Positions 52,501 to 61,987 of a DNA stretch of 64,000 nucleotides are shown piece by piece. Source of the DNA: Salvator merianae (lineage: Eukaryota; Chordata; Lepidosauria; Squamata; Teiidae). A model generated the notes under the pieces. The model was not told the DNA's origin, did no database searches, and saw only the letters and a program-made list of their open reading frames with translations. The stretch lies in contig QVOM02000057.1 of NCBI GenBank assembly GCA_003586115.2, positions 5,919,461-5,983,460 of the forward strand, read 5' to 3'. The position numbers were made by a program, and so were the translations under genes. Positions within the stretch are counted from its first letter, which is position 1; every line of letters starts with the position of its first letter.

Positions 52501-55349
52501 ACTGTCAGAAATGCCTTGCTCGGTTGGTCCAGTGGCCTGTGTAATTCAGCTAGCCAACTAGTTGCCTGGCAAGGCCCATAAGCAGAGTATGAGCCCAGCA
52601 GCTGCCCCCAAGACTGGCACCTTGCCCTCTTTCCCACGAACTCATCCAAGCCATTTCTGAATCCACCTTAGCTTGCAGCAGCAAACCCCATAGCTCAAGT
52701 GCGTGCAGAGCGGGATTGAAATGCTTTGTCTCTTCTGACTCTTCCGGATTCAGCTTCATTGGTGGCCCCCGATTCTAGGATTTTAGGGAAGGCAGACAGG
52801 TTTTTCCTGACCTCCTGCTTCTCCCACTCCAGGGATCCTTCTGCAGACCTCTGCCCTACACCCCCTGCTCGCTTCCTTCTTAAATGAAGAAGTCCTATAA
52901 ATGCTCGGCCTCTGAATTTGTCTTTTTGCTTCCAACAGGAGCTGCTGGTGGATTGTTACAAGCCTACCGAGGTGAGTGCCGGCTTCCCCATCCGGAAGGA
53001 GCCGAGTACCCAGATTCCCAAGGCAGACCGGCTCCCACGCCCTCCTCCCTCACTCCTGAGGCGAGAGAGGGCCTCTCCCGAGCGCCTTTCTCCCTTCCCT
53101 TCGCAGCTGCTGCTCGGAAGATGGAAAACAGCAGCTGCCACGGCTTCTCTCCCGACCGCCCCGTCTCCCGTCTCGCTTCCCACAGCAGGGATTCGAGCCC
53201 CTCTCCGTTTACGGCCACCTGTTGCGGGAGGGGTCGCTCAGCTGTTTCCCCACCCCATCCCCACCCCCGAGGCCTGGTCTCCAGAGGGACACCCACACCC
53301 CCAGCGCACGGCAGTGGCAGGAGGCTTGCGTCGGGCTGGAACCCCCTGCCCTTTCGGGAGCGACAACCCAAAAAACGGCCTCGCCGGACCAGGCCTGCTC
53401 CACACTGTCCTTGGTTTCCAACGGGGTAGGAGGCGTAGAAGCAAAAGGCACTAGGCACCATTTTGCCTGTCGCTCGGAGGCGTAGCCAGGTGCGGCTGGG
53501 TCGTAGGCGCGGCTGGTTCGCAAGCGCGGCTGGCGCTCGGAAGCGCGGCTGGTTCGTAAGCAGGGTGTGGGCAGCACCCCACGACACCAAGTCGCTCAGA
53601 GCACAGGCCTGCCCTCCATTTTTCCTTCTCCCCTGTTTCAGGTCTCCGTTGTCCCCTGTGTGCGCCATTCACTATGCTTAGCAGGGGCCAGTTTCCCTAT
53701 GGAGCTGCATGGAACCACAGCCTTCAGGATTGCCACGTGCCACTAGCGATACTTATTCTGACCGCTCCAGCCACTTCCTTTTAGCTGCCTTGGCACTGCC
53801 CAGAACAGAACCAGCCCTAAAGGACCCCAGGCGTCCTATATTCTCTTCTCTGATAACAAGCGAGAGTGTAATGATATTTGTGGTTTTTTTCAGGGCTGAC
53901 TAGCCCATAAGGACTATCACACCCTGGCAGCTCAGCTCTCACATCCCCTCTTCCTCTTTCATACCTTTTTTTGGTTCAGGGCTGGCTAACGCGTGCATAT
54001 ATCACAGGGCTTTGCACGGAACTGCAGTCTTAAGAATGCCTCACCTACCACTAGCCGTTTCGACTCTGACCCTAGTACTGCTTCTTTTTAATTGCCTTTT
54101 CCTCCACCCCACCAGCAGCCACGACTGGGTGCATTATCCCTGAAGCTCAGAATCCTTGCGGCTTACATGAAATTAAGAATGGCTTTTTGCTTTGGCTAAT
54201 CTCAGCCAACTGGGATCTAACAGAGGCAGACTGTAGGAGATTAGAGAGACAGTGCAAATTAGGACCAGCTTGTTTGGTTTGCGTTCTGCGACAGATAAAC
54301 CCGACTCTCCACAACTTTCTTGCAAAGCAGAACAGAATCCAGAGTCAGATTTCACGCAGATTTGTTTCCGCAGTGCAGCTCCAATATACAGAAAAGGCAC
54401 AAAGTTACAGAGATATGCTGAACCAGTTTGGGGTTCAAAGCGGTTCAAATCGAACAGGTATTTGAGAGATTCGAGATTGAACCGAACTCCCTACCTGTTT
54501 GAAGAAGAGTTTGAATTTGAACCAAAGGGATGTTCTAATGAACCTGGCGAACGCACCCTATTCCATCTGAGGTGGGAAGGTGTTTGAATTGAACCTAATC
54601 GAAGCTACTGTTTGAAGGAGAAAAGTTTGAATTCGAATTGAACAAAGGGTGACTCGACTCGAACCAAACCACAATCCCTACACAGTTACATATTGTGTAA
54701 CTTGTATGTAAAAATTTATAGGAGGCACGGTGGCGCAGAAGGCTAAGGCACTGATCTTTCAATAGGAGGATCAGAGTTCAAGGCCCCTGTCTGCCGTGTA
54801 GAGGGGATGAGCGCCCTCTACTGGTCTCTAGCTCCAGCCAACCTAGCTGTTCAAAAGCAAGTAATTGCAAATAGATGAATAGGGAGCATCACATGGTGTG
54901 ATGCGGAAGATAGACAGATGTAAGCCTTCGGGTGAAAAATAACCTTGTAAGCCGCTTTGAGTCAGCTTCGGCCGAGAAAAGCAGGGCATAAAAACCAAGT
55001 TCTTCTTCTAAAATGCAGCTGAAAAGCATTTCACATATGGATATGTACAAAAATGCCTAATGTTTACACACGAACCATTTTCCGTGGAGTTCTTTTTTTA
55101 AAGCGAAACGGAACAGGGCAGGATGGGGTCTTTGACTGGACGTCCACAAAACTTAAGATGGGACCGAGTTCCAGAAGGATCAGTCCCTTAACCCCCCAGC
55201 TTGGGAGCCGGAGGGGTTGATTCTCAGCCGTGACAGCCTCTCTTTTCCTTCCCTTCCCTCGCTCTCTGTTCCCGCCTTAGGCGTTCGTAGCCGACTTGCT
55301 AGACAAGATCCGTGGAATGCAGAAACTGAGCACTCCGCAGAAGAAGTGA
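46057..55349 (+). CDS. PPP1R14B: PPP1R14B, protein phosphatase 1 inhibitor (PHI-1 type), complete
   Basis: A small cytosolic inhibitor of PP1 and myosin phosphatase that becomes potent when one threonine is phosphorylated by kinases such as PKC or ROCK. Exons 46057-46281, 51740-51823, 52939-52971 and 55281-55349 join in phase 0 to 136 codons plus TGA. The family hallmark RRQGRVTVKYDRKELRKRL is at residues 40-58, and Thr46 in RVTVKYD is the regulatory threonine (CPI-17 Thr38 equivalent). The inhibitory core continues through EEWILEQL, EEEIPELEIDVDELLDMESD and ELLVDCYKPTE, ending KIRGMQKLSTPQKK. The N-terminus is a poorly conserved Pro/Gly/Glu-rich segment, and the protein is about 11 residues shorter than human (147). 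The start has G at +4 but C at -3. The frame stays open for more than 50 codons upstream with no ATG, so this is the first usable start. A poly(A) signal lies at 55755. Confidence 0.97.
47560..47862 (+). repeat. tRNA-derived SINE, two copies
   Basis: Two head-to-tail copies in PPP1R14B intron 1; the B box ggttcaatccccagcctc appears twice. Confidence 0.83.
50760..51100 (+). repeat. AT-rich dispersed repeat starting tattagggacgtgcatgag
   Basis: Contains many ttcgattcaatc-like words. Related starts (gggtgtgcaaaa, agagatgtacacaaacc) lie at 5216, 32203 and 19598, and similar words at 54410-54690. Class not identified. Confidence 0.5.
51740..51823 (+). CDS. PPP1R14B: PPP1R14B exon 2
   Basis: 84 bp, residues 76-103, EEEIPELEIDVDELLDMESD then ESRSARVK; acceptor CTCAG, donor GTAAGA. 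Confidence 0.97.
51940..52025 (+). repeat. Microsatellite (CCTT)n then (TTTTC)n
   Basis: Pyrimidine-only tract in PPP1R14B intron 2, with at least ten TTTTC units. Confidence 0.95.
52343..52394. repeat. Short foldback repeat (gactacagttcccatgat)
   Basis: 18 bp arms at 52343-52360 and 52377-52394 pair at 17 of 18 positions. Similar foldbacks are at 62091-62145 (16 of 17) and 50203-50244 (looser). Confidence 0.85.
52939..52971 (+). CDS. PPP1R14B: PPP1R14B exon 3 (33 bp micro-exon)
   Basis: Only 11 codons, ELLVDCYKPTE (104-114); acceptor AACAG, donor GTGAGT. The family has a short exon here, and the reading frame on both sides is phase 0. Confidence 0.96.
52972..54720. other. PPP1R14B intron 3, left part
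   Basis: The first 600 bp is GC-rich with long chance open frames. 53471-53560 holds several degenerate repeats of gcggctggttcg. 54410-54690 has ttcaaatcgaac-type words of the AT-rich repeat family. Confidence 0.5.
54721..55265 (+). repeat. Duplicated segment, copy A: SINE plus end of PPP1R14B intron 3
   Basis: The first ~290 bp is a tRNA-derived, Sauria-like SINE (ggaggcacggtggcgcag head, TTC-rich tail). The remaining ~255 bp is intron 3 sequence up to 15 bp before exon 4. It matches 58843-59390 nearly throughout. Confidence 0.95.
55281..55349 (+). CDS. PPP1R14B: PPP1R14B exon 4 (terminal)
   Basis: 69 bp including TGA, residues 115-136, AFVADLLDKIRGMQKLSTPQ then KK; acceptor CTTAG. The last 545 bp of intron before this exon is duplicated at 58843-59390. 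Confidence 0.97.
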   Translation, partial: AFVADLLDKIRGMQKLSTPQKK

Positions 55350-55780
55350 GTCGTGGACGGCGATCTTCCGTTGCAGCAACTCCTTCCCCTTCGAGGAGTT
55401 TGCCACCGAAACTCTGGCTATGCTGGGTCTGAGAGGGGAGCGGGGGCTTTCACAGGTCTGATGGAGGATCAGTCACTGCCCCCCTACGGGAGGGGTAAGA
55501 GACCTTCCCTTTCCGGGATGCTTTGATAATCAGAACCATCCGGACACCTTGTTAGCAATACCATCCTGTTCTTCCCTGTCGGTCCACCTGCTTCCACCTG
55601 TAGAGTGGGAGGGGGGAAGAGAAATTCTTCTTCTCCGGGGGGAAGAGAGAAAATGAGGGGGGGGGGAAACAGTAGAATCTTCAGTTTTGTTTTGGGTTTT
55701 TTAAGAATGTTTGGGTTGTTTTTTTTTTAATTATTTGTGTTTTTATATAAATTTAATAAAGATGCTTTGAGAACACAAGC
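55350..55780 (+). terminator. PPP1R14B 3' UTR and poly(A) signal
   Basis: An AATAAA hexamer at 55755-55760 follows a T-rich stretch, 406 bases after the stop codon. Cleavage is expected near 55775-55785; a TG/T-rich element follows at about 55780. Confidence 0.85.
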
Positions 55781-55946
55781 CTGTTTTTTGTACCTGGGGC
55801 GAAAAGAGATGGAGGGAAAAGAAACTCAACAAAACCTCTTCCCATCTAAGAGGAATTTGAAAGGGAGAATCTGGACCCGACGTCCTCTGTAGCCATTACA
55901 GAGTGACCTTTAGGTCAGTTCTGTTCTCTCAAGCTAGAACACACTA

Positions 55947-55958
55947 TATTATTATTGC

Positions 55959-55994
<36 letters not shown>
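55947..55994 (+). repeat. Microsatellite (ATT)n
   Basis: About 15 ATT units shortly after the PPP1R14B poly(A) site. Confidence 0.95.
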
Positions 55995-55996
<2 letters not shown>

Positions 55997-57830
55997 CATT
56001 AGCTACACAGCCAGCCAGACATACAGACTAAAGTTCTGGCCCGCTGTCAATTTGAACCCTAGCCAAGGATTGAAGAATCAACAACAGTATATTTGAAAAA
56101 GGCAACTAGATCTGGAGAGGATTGCCTTTTGCAGTTGTGGAATGCTGTTGTTTTTCCTTTAGTAGGATGGCGATTGCTTTCCTTCCCACAAAGTTCAAGG
56201 CCGTTCTCTGTGAGATATAACACGAGTCTGCAAGCCTTCCTCGCAGGGGAGCTGTTAGGATAAAAGCTGAATCGTGGGTCAGAAGTTGGCACCTTTGGTA
56301 AAAATAAAACGCCACGTGCTTCTCTGGGTTTGCCTTTCCGTGCATCTGGTTGTAGGGCTGAACTGGGAAATAAGGATGGGGAATCCATTCCAGTGGGAAG
56401 GCCGACCAATATAGAATCACCCATAATGTCACCTGTTCTCCCTTGAAAAAAAAAAAGGGAAGAAAAAAGCGTTCAGGTAGGCGGCTATAGAGACACGTGC
56501 TGAGCGACGGATCTCCCAGCTAGCAACGCCGTCCCCGATGGGGACGGAGACAGCACCTCCCTCTCTTCTCCACCACTTGCGGCTGGGCTGAAGTCAGCAA
56601 GGAAGGAATGTCTTTAGGGGCCTGGAACTAATTGGGCTTCGTGTTTCCTGACTGAAGTCACCAGGCAGTCGTTTAGCAAAACTGCCCGCCCTGGCCTCTA
56701 GTCTGGGCTGGTTTTCCACGTGGCTCCAAAGGCCGGCCGCCCGCTTCCTCCCCTCCCAGACGCCTTTTGAGCTGAGATGCCCTCCAGGCCCAATGCTGAC
56801 ACGGCCCCACAGAGGGAGGCCCCGGAGTCAGATGCTTAAAACGCCACTCTGTTCCCAGGCCTCACGAGGCCCTTCCAGAGGGTGGAGCAGTGCAAGAGGC
56901 ATCTCGCTTCTGCTTTTCAATGCCAGCTGGAAGAAGAAAAAACACCCCATGCTTTAGGCCAAAAGGGTGTGGTTGTTTCTTCATCTTATTATATATATTT
57001 TTTTTTGCAAAGGTAGGTGTCGCTCCCATAGATTTCAATTCTTAAGCCTTTCTGCCAAAGGCTTAAGTGGGAGGGGAACAGAAAATCACAGAAGCTCCAA
57101 GACAACAGTTCCCCCCCCCCAAAAAAAGCGAAGGCCGTTTTCGTCGGCAGGCTTTCTTTCTCTGCTTTTCCGGCTTCTGCAAGGAAGTTGACCACTTTGG
57201 ATGCACGTCCAAGGCGACTATTCCTTCCAGGCCAAGAAACAGAACAGAGATTTTATCATAGGGAGATTCCGCACTGGCAAGTATAACAGACTAGAAAGTG
57301 TAGTAGGAATCTTCCTTCTACACCCTGGTGTGGTCTGAGGGAAGTCCCACCCACTTAGACCCCACCCCCTGGGGGCAGGGCCTCCCTTAGACTGCCCCAG
57401 CATGCAGAATGGAAGCCCCCCTTATACCCCCACCCTCTTGGGCAGGGCCTCCCTCAGACGGCCCCAGTGTGCAGAAGGGAAGCTCCTAGTAGGCTTGCTG
57501 GTCCAGTATACCGACCATATAGAATCGCCCATAATGTCTGAATCTTAAGCAGGGGCACAGCTAGACCGGCATCAACTCATCGGCAAAGACAGCATCCTGT
57601 GCGAACTGAAACCCAAGCCATGCAGAGGGCCTGAATCACGCCAACCCATTGCTTCTTGGTCCCCCAGCAGAAACCTGGCTCATCCTGATATTGCCAACAG
57701 AAAGCAACTTTCTAGCCCTTAGGGCCAACAGACGTGGAAGTAATGCCCAACAAAATAAGGTCGAGGGAAATCAAAGAACAGCTATCACGTCCTTGGTGCT
57801 TGGATAAAGACGACTCCTGGTCTGTCCCTG

Positions 57831-58400
57831 GTGCTAGTCAGAACAAGGACGCCATATATACGTCAACCGCTTCGTTGGCAGAACGGACAGAGGGCTCAAA
57901 ACGAGCACAAACGCGTCTTGTCTGCTATACTAAGGGCAGCATACACAGCCTCAACTGTTGCTCCTTGTCTGGAACATGGGAGCGTGGGGAAGTCTCCCTT
58001 GCCAAAGGCAAGTCTACCTAACGCCCTTTGTCAGGGAAGACAAGCCGTTCCTCAGCGCGATCTATACTGCCCATTTACCATGGATCCCCAAACAGTAGAC
58101 AATGCTGGCAGAAGTCCAGGGATATTCGCATTGTCAGTTCGAGAGGAGGAATGTACCCGACACCTCGTCTCCATTTTTACGCTCAGCAGCACCAACTCAT
58201 CTGTTATCTCACTTTCCTCACCAAGTTCCACACGCCATGACTTCCGCATAGTCTATTTCTTGGGTCTCTATTGCCCTCAGACAACCTCGGCGTTTTCCAA
58301 CAAAAGTCAGGGCCCTCTTTCAAGACATGTTTTTTTTTTTCCTTTTAAGTCAAAAACTCTGTGCCTGAGGGAAAGGGATGCACAAGGTCTCACAAGGTAA
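57831..58400 (+). other. Unassigned 189-codon open frame in the PPP1R14B-FKBP2 spacer
   Basis: The longest non-repetitive open frame in the tail-to-tail spacer. I recognise no domain. The composition is rich in Ser, Arg and Leu, without signal peptide, membrane segment or repeats, and no splice context links it to either neighbour. It may be a decayed mobile element or chance. Confidence 0.2.
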
Positions 58401-58842
58401 GAAAAGAATCTCCCACAATTCCTTGCACCGTCGCATGGTGTTTCTAGGGTACACTGCCCCCAGGAGGTCAAAAAATACCCCACACTCCCTAGAGCTCACG
58501 CTCCCAGCTGGTGGACCAGATAACATTATGGCACCAGGACAGTAACGGATACGTTGGCGTTGGGAACCGGGTCCTACTAGCTGTTTAACCCTGTAGGCTG
58601 CAATGTACATTTCCCAAGAGGCCCTGGTTTAACAGCTTTTAACTTTCTGTGCTCTGACATTCTGTCATCAAGGTGCTTTGGGATAGGCAGGAGTCCTGCA
58701 CAGTCAGCTGTGATTTGCAGTGTCCCTTCAGGGTCTCAGATGAGAGACTGAGTTCCCATTTTTGTTCACCAGGTGCCTGACTTCTAGAACCTCTGCCAGC
58801 AAACAAGAGCTCTCTGCCAGAGCTGCACTGGTCTGCCCTCCT

Positions 58843-59390
58843 GGAGGCACGGTGGCGCAGAAGGCTAAGGCACAGATCTTTCAATAGGAAGATCGGAGTT
58901 CAAGGCCCCTATCTGCCATGTAGAGGGGATGAGCCCCCTCTACTGGCCTCTAGCTCTAGCCAACCTAGCTGTTCAAAAGCAAGTAATTGCAAGTAGATAA
59001 ATAGGGAGCATCACATTGTGTGACGCGGAAGATAGACAGATGTAAGCCTTCGGGTGAAAAATAACCTTGTAAGCCGCTTTGAGTCAGCTTCGGCCGAGAA
59101 AAGCAGGGCATAAAAACCAAGTTCTTCTTCTTCTAAAATGCAGCTGAAAAGCATTTCACATATGGATATGTACAAAAATGCCTAATGTTTACACACGAAC
59201 CATTTTCCGTGGAGTTCTTTTTTTAAAGCGAAACGGAACAGGGCAGGATGGGGTCTTTGACTGGACGTCCACAAAACTTAAGATGGGACCGAGTTCCAGA
59301 AGGATCAGTCCCTTAAACCCCCAGCTTGGGAGCCGGAGGGGTTGATTCTCAGCCATGACAGCCTCTCTTTTCCTTCCCTTCCCTCGCTCT
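58843..59390 (+). repeat. Duplicated segment, copy B between PPP1R14B and FKBP2
   Basis: Second copy of 54721-55265. Differences cluster in the first ~200 bp (about twelve), while the last ~300 bp has two substitutions and one TTC length change. Copy B is followed by other sequence, not by a copy of exon 4. Confidence 0.95.
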
Positions 59391-59475
59391 TCTTGTTCTT
59401 CTTCCTGTGTCACCATAACTAGATGCAGAGGTACAAGAATGACTGAGAAAGAACGCCGGAAGCTGCTGTGAGCAT
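59391..59475 (+). other. Exon-like segment after duplicated copy B
   Basis: A pyrimidine-rich stretch (tcttgttcttcttcctgtgt) is followed by aactag and then atgcagaggtac at 59423. One frame ends RMTEKERRKLL-stop at about 59471, and the phase-0 frame ends MQRYKND-stop. It could be a cryptic last exon for PPP1R14B; there is no direct support. Confidence 0.2.
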
Positions 59476-59709
59476 CAGATGTCCCCACAGCGATGGGACT
59501 TTTACCAAACCCTCTGCCTGAAGGCGTTACAAGAGGGACTAGACTCAGAGTTGTTGACAGGCAAACATCAGCCCTTCTTCTGGGAATTAGAGAGGCCCAA
59601 GTCTGTTTGGCAGGGAACCCCCACCTTTGCCCCCTATGGACCGCATTGCCTACAGATCTATTGCCACAGACTCCTCTCTTGCAGTCAAAGTAGAACTCTA
59701 GTCTGTGCT

Positions 59710-59715
59710 TTTATT
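59710..59715 (-). terminator. FKBP2 poly(A) signal
   Basis: AATAAA on the minus strand (tttatt on plus), about 105 bases after the FKBP2 stop. Cleavage is expected around 59690. Confidence 0.75.
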
Positions 59716-59818
59716 TGGCCCATTGATATCAACAAATCCTGAGTCACTTCAGAGTCCTCCCCTCCCTCCTGTGCACACACAACCCCCCCCGTGCGCCCCC
59801 TCTCCCGAAGGATCACTG

Positions 59819-59880
59819 CTACAACTCCTGCCTCCGTTCGATCTTCAGCAGCTCCACCTCGAAGATTAACGTCGCGCCAC
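59819..59880 (-). CDS. FKBP2: FKBP2 terminal exon
   Basis: 62 bp including [22 protein letters not shown]; acceptor CTGCAG. Confidence 0.95.
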
Positions 59881-61987
59881 CTGCAGAAGAGGGGAGGGAG
59901 GGAGGAAGTCAAAAGCTTCAGGCCACGCCCACAAGTGTGGCTACAGCCGCCTCTGCCAACCTGAGGCCTTGAGGGTGCTTCGGCCTACAATTCCCATCAG
60001 CCTTGGGTCGATGAAGGCAGCAACACCTCCACCCATCCTGCCCTAATGCAACTGATGCACGGATGTTTTTGTGGGCTTACAGTTCAAGCCCCTCCTCTGT
60101 TCTTGTTCTGACATTCAGACAATCAGCAAGAAGCAAGGAGATGCAGGATTAGGACGCCAGCCGTTCCCTCCAGAAACACCGCTGGGCCTTCCTGGAAAGA
60201 GGAGGCTGCAACACACACAACAGCAAGGCTCACCTTGCCCCCGTTTCAGAGTTTACAACACAAGAAAGAAGACTTGCCTGGGATTTTGGGCGGTGCTCCC
60301 CGATCCCCGTAACCTGTAAGCGGAGGGAACGCAAGCCAAGTCACCGAAAGAATCAACACTCAAGATTAAAAAGATTAGCACTGGCTCTGCAGGAGGGGCC
60401 TGGAACTGCGACCTCCCCAGATGTTAGACCACAACGCCCAGCAGACTCTGCCAGCCACTATATGCTGGGAGTGGAATTCTGGGAGCCGTAGTCCAGCCCC
60501 AAACCCTGGGAAAGTTCCCTGTCATCCCAGCATCCGGATCTGGCTTCTCACCCAATTCAGAGGGAATCACCAACTTCCTCTTCTCTCCCTCACACATCCT
60601 GGAGGGGAAAAAGCAATTGCGTAAATTCACTCAGTGTACATTCATTCCACACAGCCTTTTTGATTTCATGCTATTGAACTATGAGGACTACACTGTTTAT
60701 TTTAGCCTTCCAATCCAAAGACTGTCCCAGGACAACTGACAATATATATGTATTGACACAATCCCACATAAAATTAACAACAACCACAATAAAACAAGAC
60801 TGACAACCACCAGAAATAGGAAATAAAAGCAGCAACCAGATCAACTTAAAAAAAAAAAATTAAGAGGACACCATCTACAATGGTGAGATACCCAAGATAG
60901 CTTTCTCCCTGATTGTGCACGGGTATAGGGGATTTCCTCCTCCACTGTTGAAAGGAATTAAATGTTGAAGCCTCCAGCAAAGATTCTAAACACTTTCTGA
61001 AAGGAAGCTGGGAACGGAAGAAGGAACTAGTGCATAAACTGATGGGTTACTAGGAGAAATTTGACTGCCCTTCCTTTCAACATCAGTAAATGCACTGAAA
61101 GAGTGCATTTAAGAGGGGATCTGACTGAAGTTTATAGAATCATGCATGGTATGGAAAAGGTGGACAGACAAATCTCTTCTCTATCACACAGCACTAGGAC
61201 CAGGGGCCACTCTATGAAGCTGATGGGCAGGAGAGTTAGGACTGACAAGGGGAAGGATTTTTTCACCCAGAGGCTCACTGGTCTATGGAATTTATTACCA
61301 GAAAAGGTGGTGACAGCAATTGCCCTAGATATCTTTAAGAACAGATTGGACCAATTCACAGAGATCAGGTGTACCAAGGGCTACTAGGAAGGACCGCCTA
61401 GTTTCTGCCTCCAGGTTGGAGAGACAGGCAGGATGCCTCTCAAGACCATTTGCAGGGAGTGGAGAGCAGGTGAAGGTTTTGCCTTCATCTTCTGCTTGAG
61501 ATGCCCAGAAGCAGTTGGGGGACTACTATGTGAGATGGGATGCTGGACTAGATGGGCTGTGGCCTGATCCAGCAGGGCTCCTCTTAATTCATAAAGGACA
61601 GGTGTATCTATGACTGCTAGAATGGATGCCCAGGCACCACCTCCAGGTTGGAGGGACAGGCAGAATGTCTCTAAAGTCCATTTGCAGGGAGTTGAGAGCA
61701 GGTGAAGGTTATGCCTTTGTCTTCTGCTTGAAAATGTCCAGAAGCAATTGGCAAGCCACTGTGTGAGACAGGATGCAGAAGTAGATGGGCCATGGCCTGA
61801 CCCAGCACGGCTCCTCTTATGTTCTTATCTCTTATCACTTCATTTTCGGCATCCGCTGGAAGGAAAAGACTTACCCAAGCAAGCCCTGATCCCAGCCCTT
61901 GATGACTTGCCCAGTCCCCAAGGAGAAGATAAACGGCTGATCTCGAGTCAGGCTGCTGTCAAACTCAGTTCCGTCTTCAAGCTTTCC
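59819..61987 (-). CDS. FKBP2: FKBP2, ER FK506-binding peptidyl-prolyl isomerase (last four exons, 5' end missing)
   Basis: A prolyl cis-trans isomerase of the ER lumen (FKBP13). Exons 61875-61987, 60552-60598, 60278-60313 and 59819-59880 join to 85 codons plus TAG. They give [65 protein letters not shown] and [20 protein letters not shown]. Pocket residues of the FKBP fold are visible: Phe-Asp of EFDSS, Arg-Asp and Phe of TRDQPF, Val-Ile and Trp of GQVIKGW, Tyr of GYGDRG and Phe of FEVELL. The C-terminal RQEL corresponds to the ER-retention-like RTEL of human FKBP2. The signal peptide and first strand are not found between 61988 and 64000, so the preceding intron is over 2 kb and the rest lies off the right edge. 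The intron after 60278 has a GC donor. Confidence 0.95.
60278..60313 (-). CDS. FKBP2: FKBP2 exon encoding [11 protein letters not shown] (GC splice donor)
   Basis: 36 bp; acceptor TACAG. The donor is CAG|GCAAGT, a GC-AG intron, and the otherwise perfect match to the donor consensus is what such introns usually show. Phase and peptide are correct only with this donor. Confidence 0.93.
60552..60598 (-). CDS. FKBP2: FKBP2 exon encoding [15 protein letters not shown]
   Basis: 47 bp with split glycine codons at both ends; acceptor TCCAG, donor GTGAGA. Confidence 0.95.
61040..61840 (-). repeat. Longer CR1-like LINE 3' region plus a chained module, reverse orientation
   Basis: Inside FKBP2, directly downstream of the exon at 61875-61987 in transcript direction. 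61040-61600 is the long form and 61600-61840 a second module. Confidence 0.82.
61875..61987 (-). CDS. FKBP2: FKBP2 exon encoding GKLEDGTEF to GWDQGLL
   Basis: 113 bp, 37 codons plus two bases; acceptor TACAG, donor GTAAGT. It holds most of the ligand pocket. Confidence 0.95.

Larger units (their letters stand above)
55781..58842. other. Spacer between PPP1R14B and copy B, overview
   Basis: Holds the ATT microsatellite, a direct repeat of a ~75 bp C-rich segment (about 57360-57440, with cccacccc, cagggcctccct and gactgcccca twice) and the unassigned 189-codon frame. No recognised gene. Confidence 0.45.

Noticed and set aside
52884..53681. Long open frames after PPP1R14B exon 3
   Set aside because: They include exon 3 in other frames and run through GC-rich intron. 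Only ELLVDCYKPTE fits the protein.
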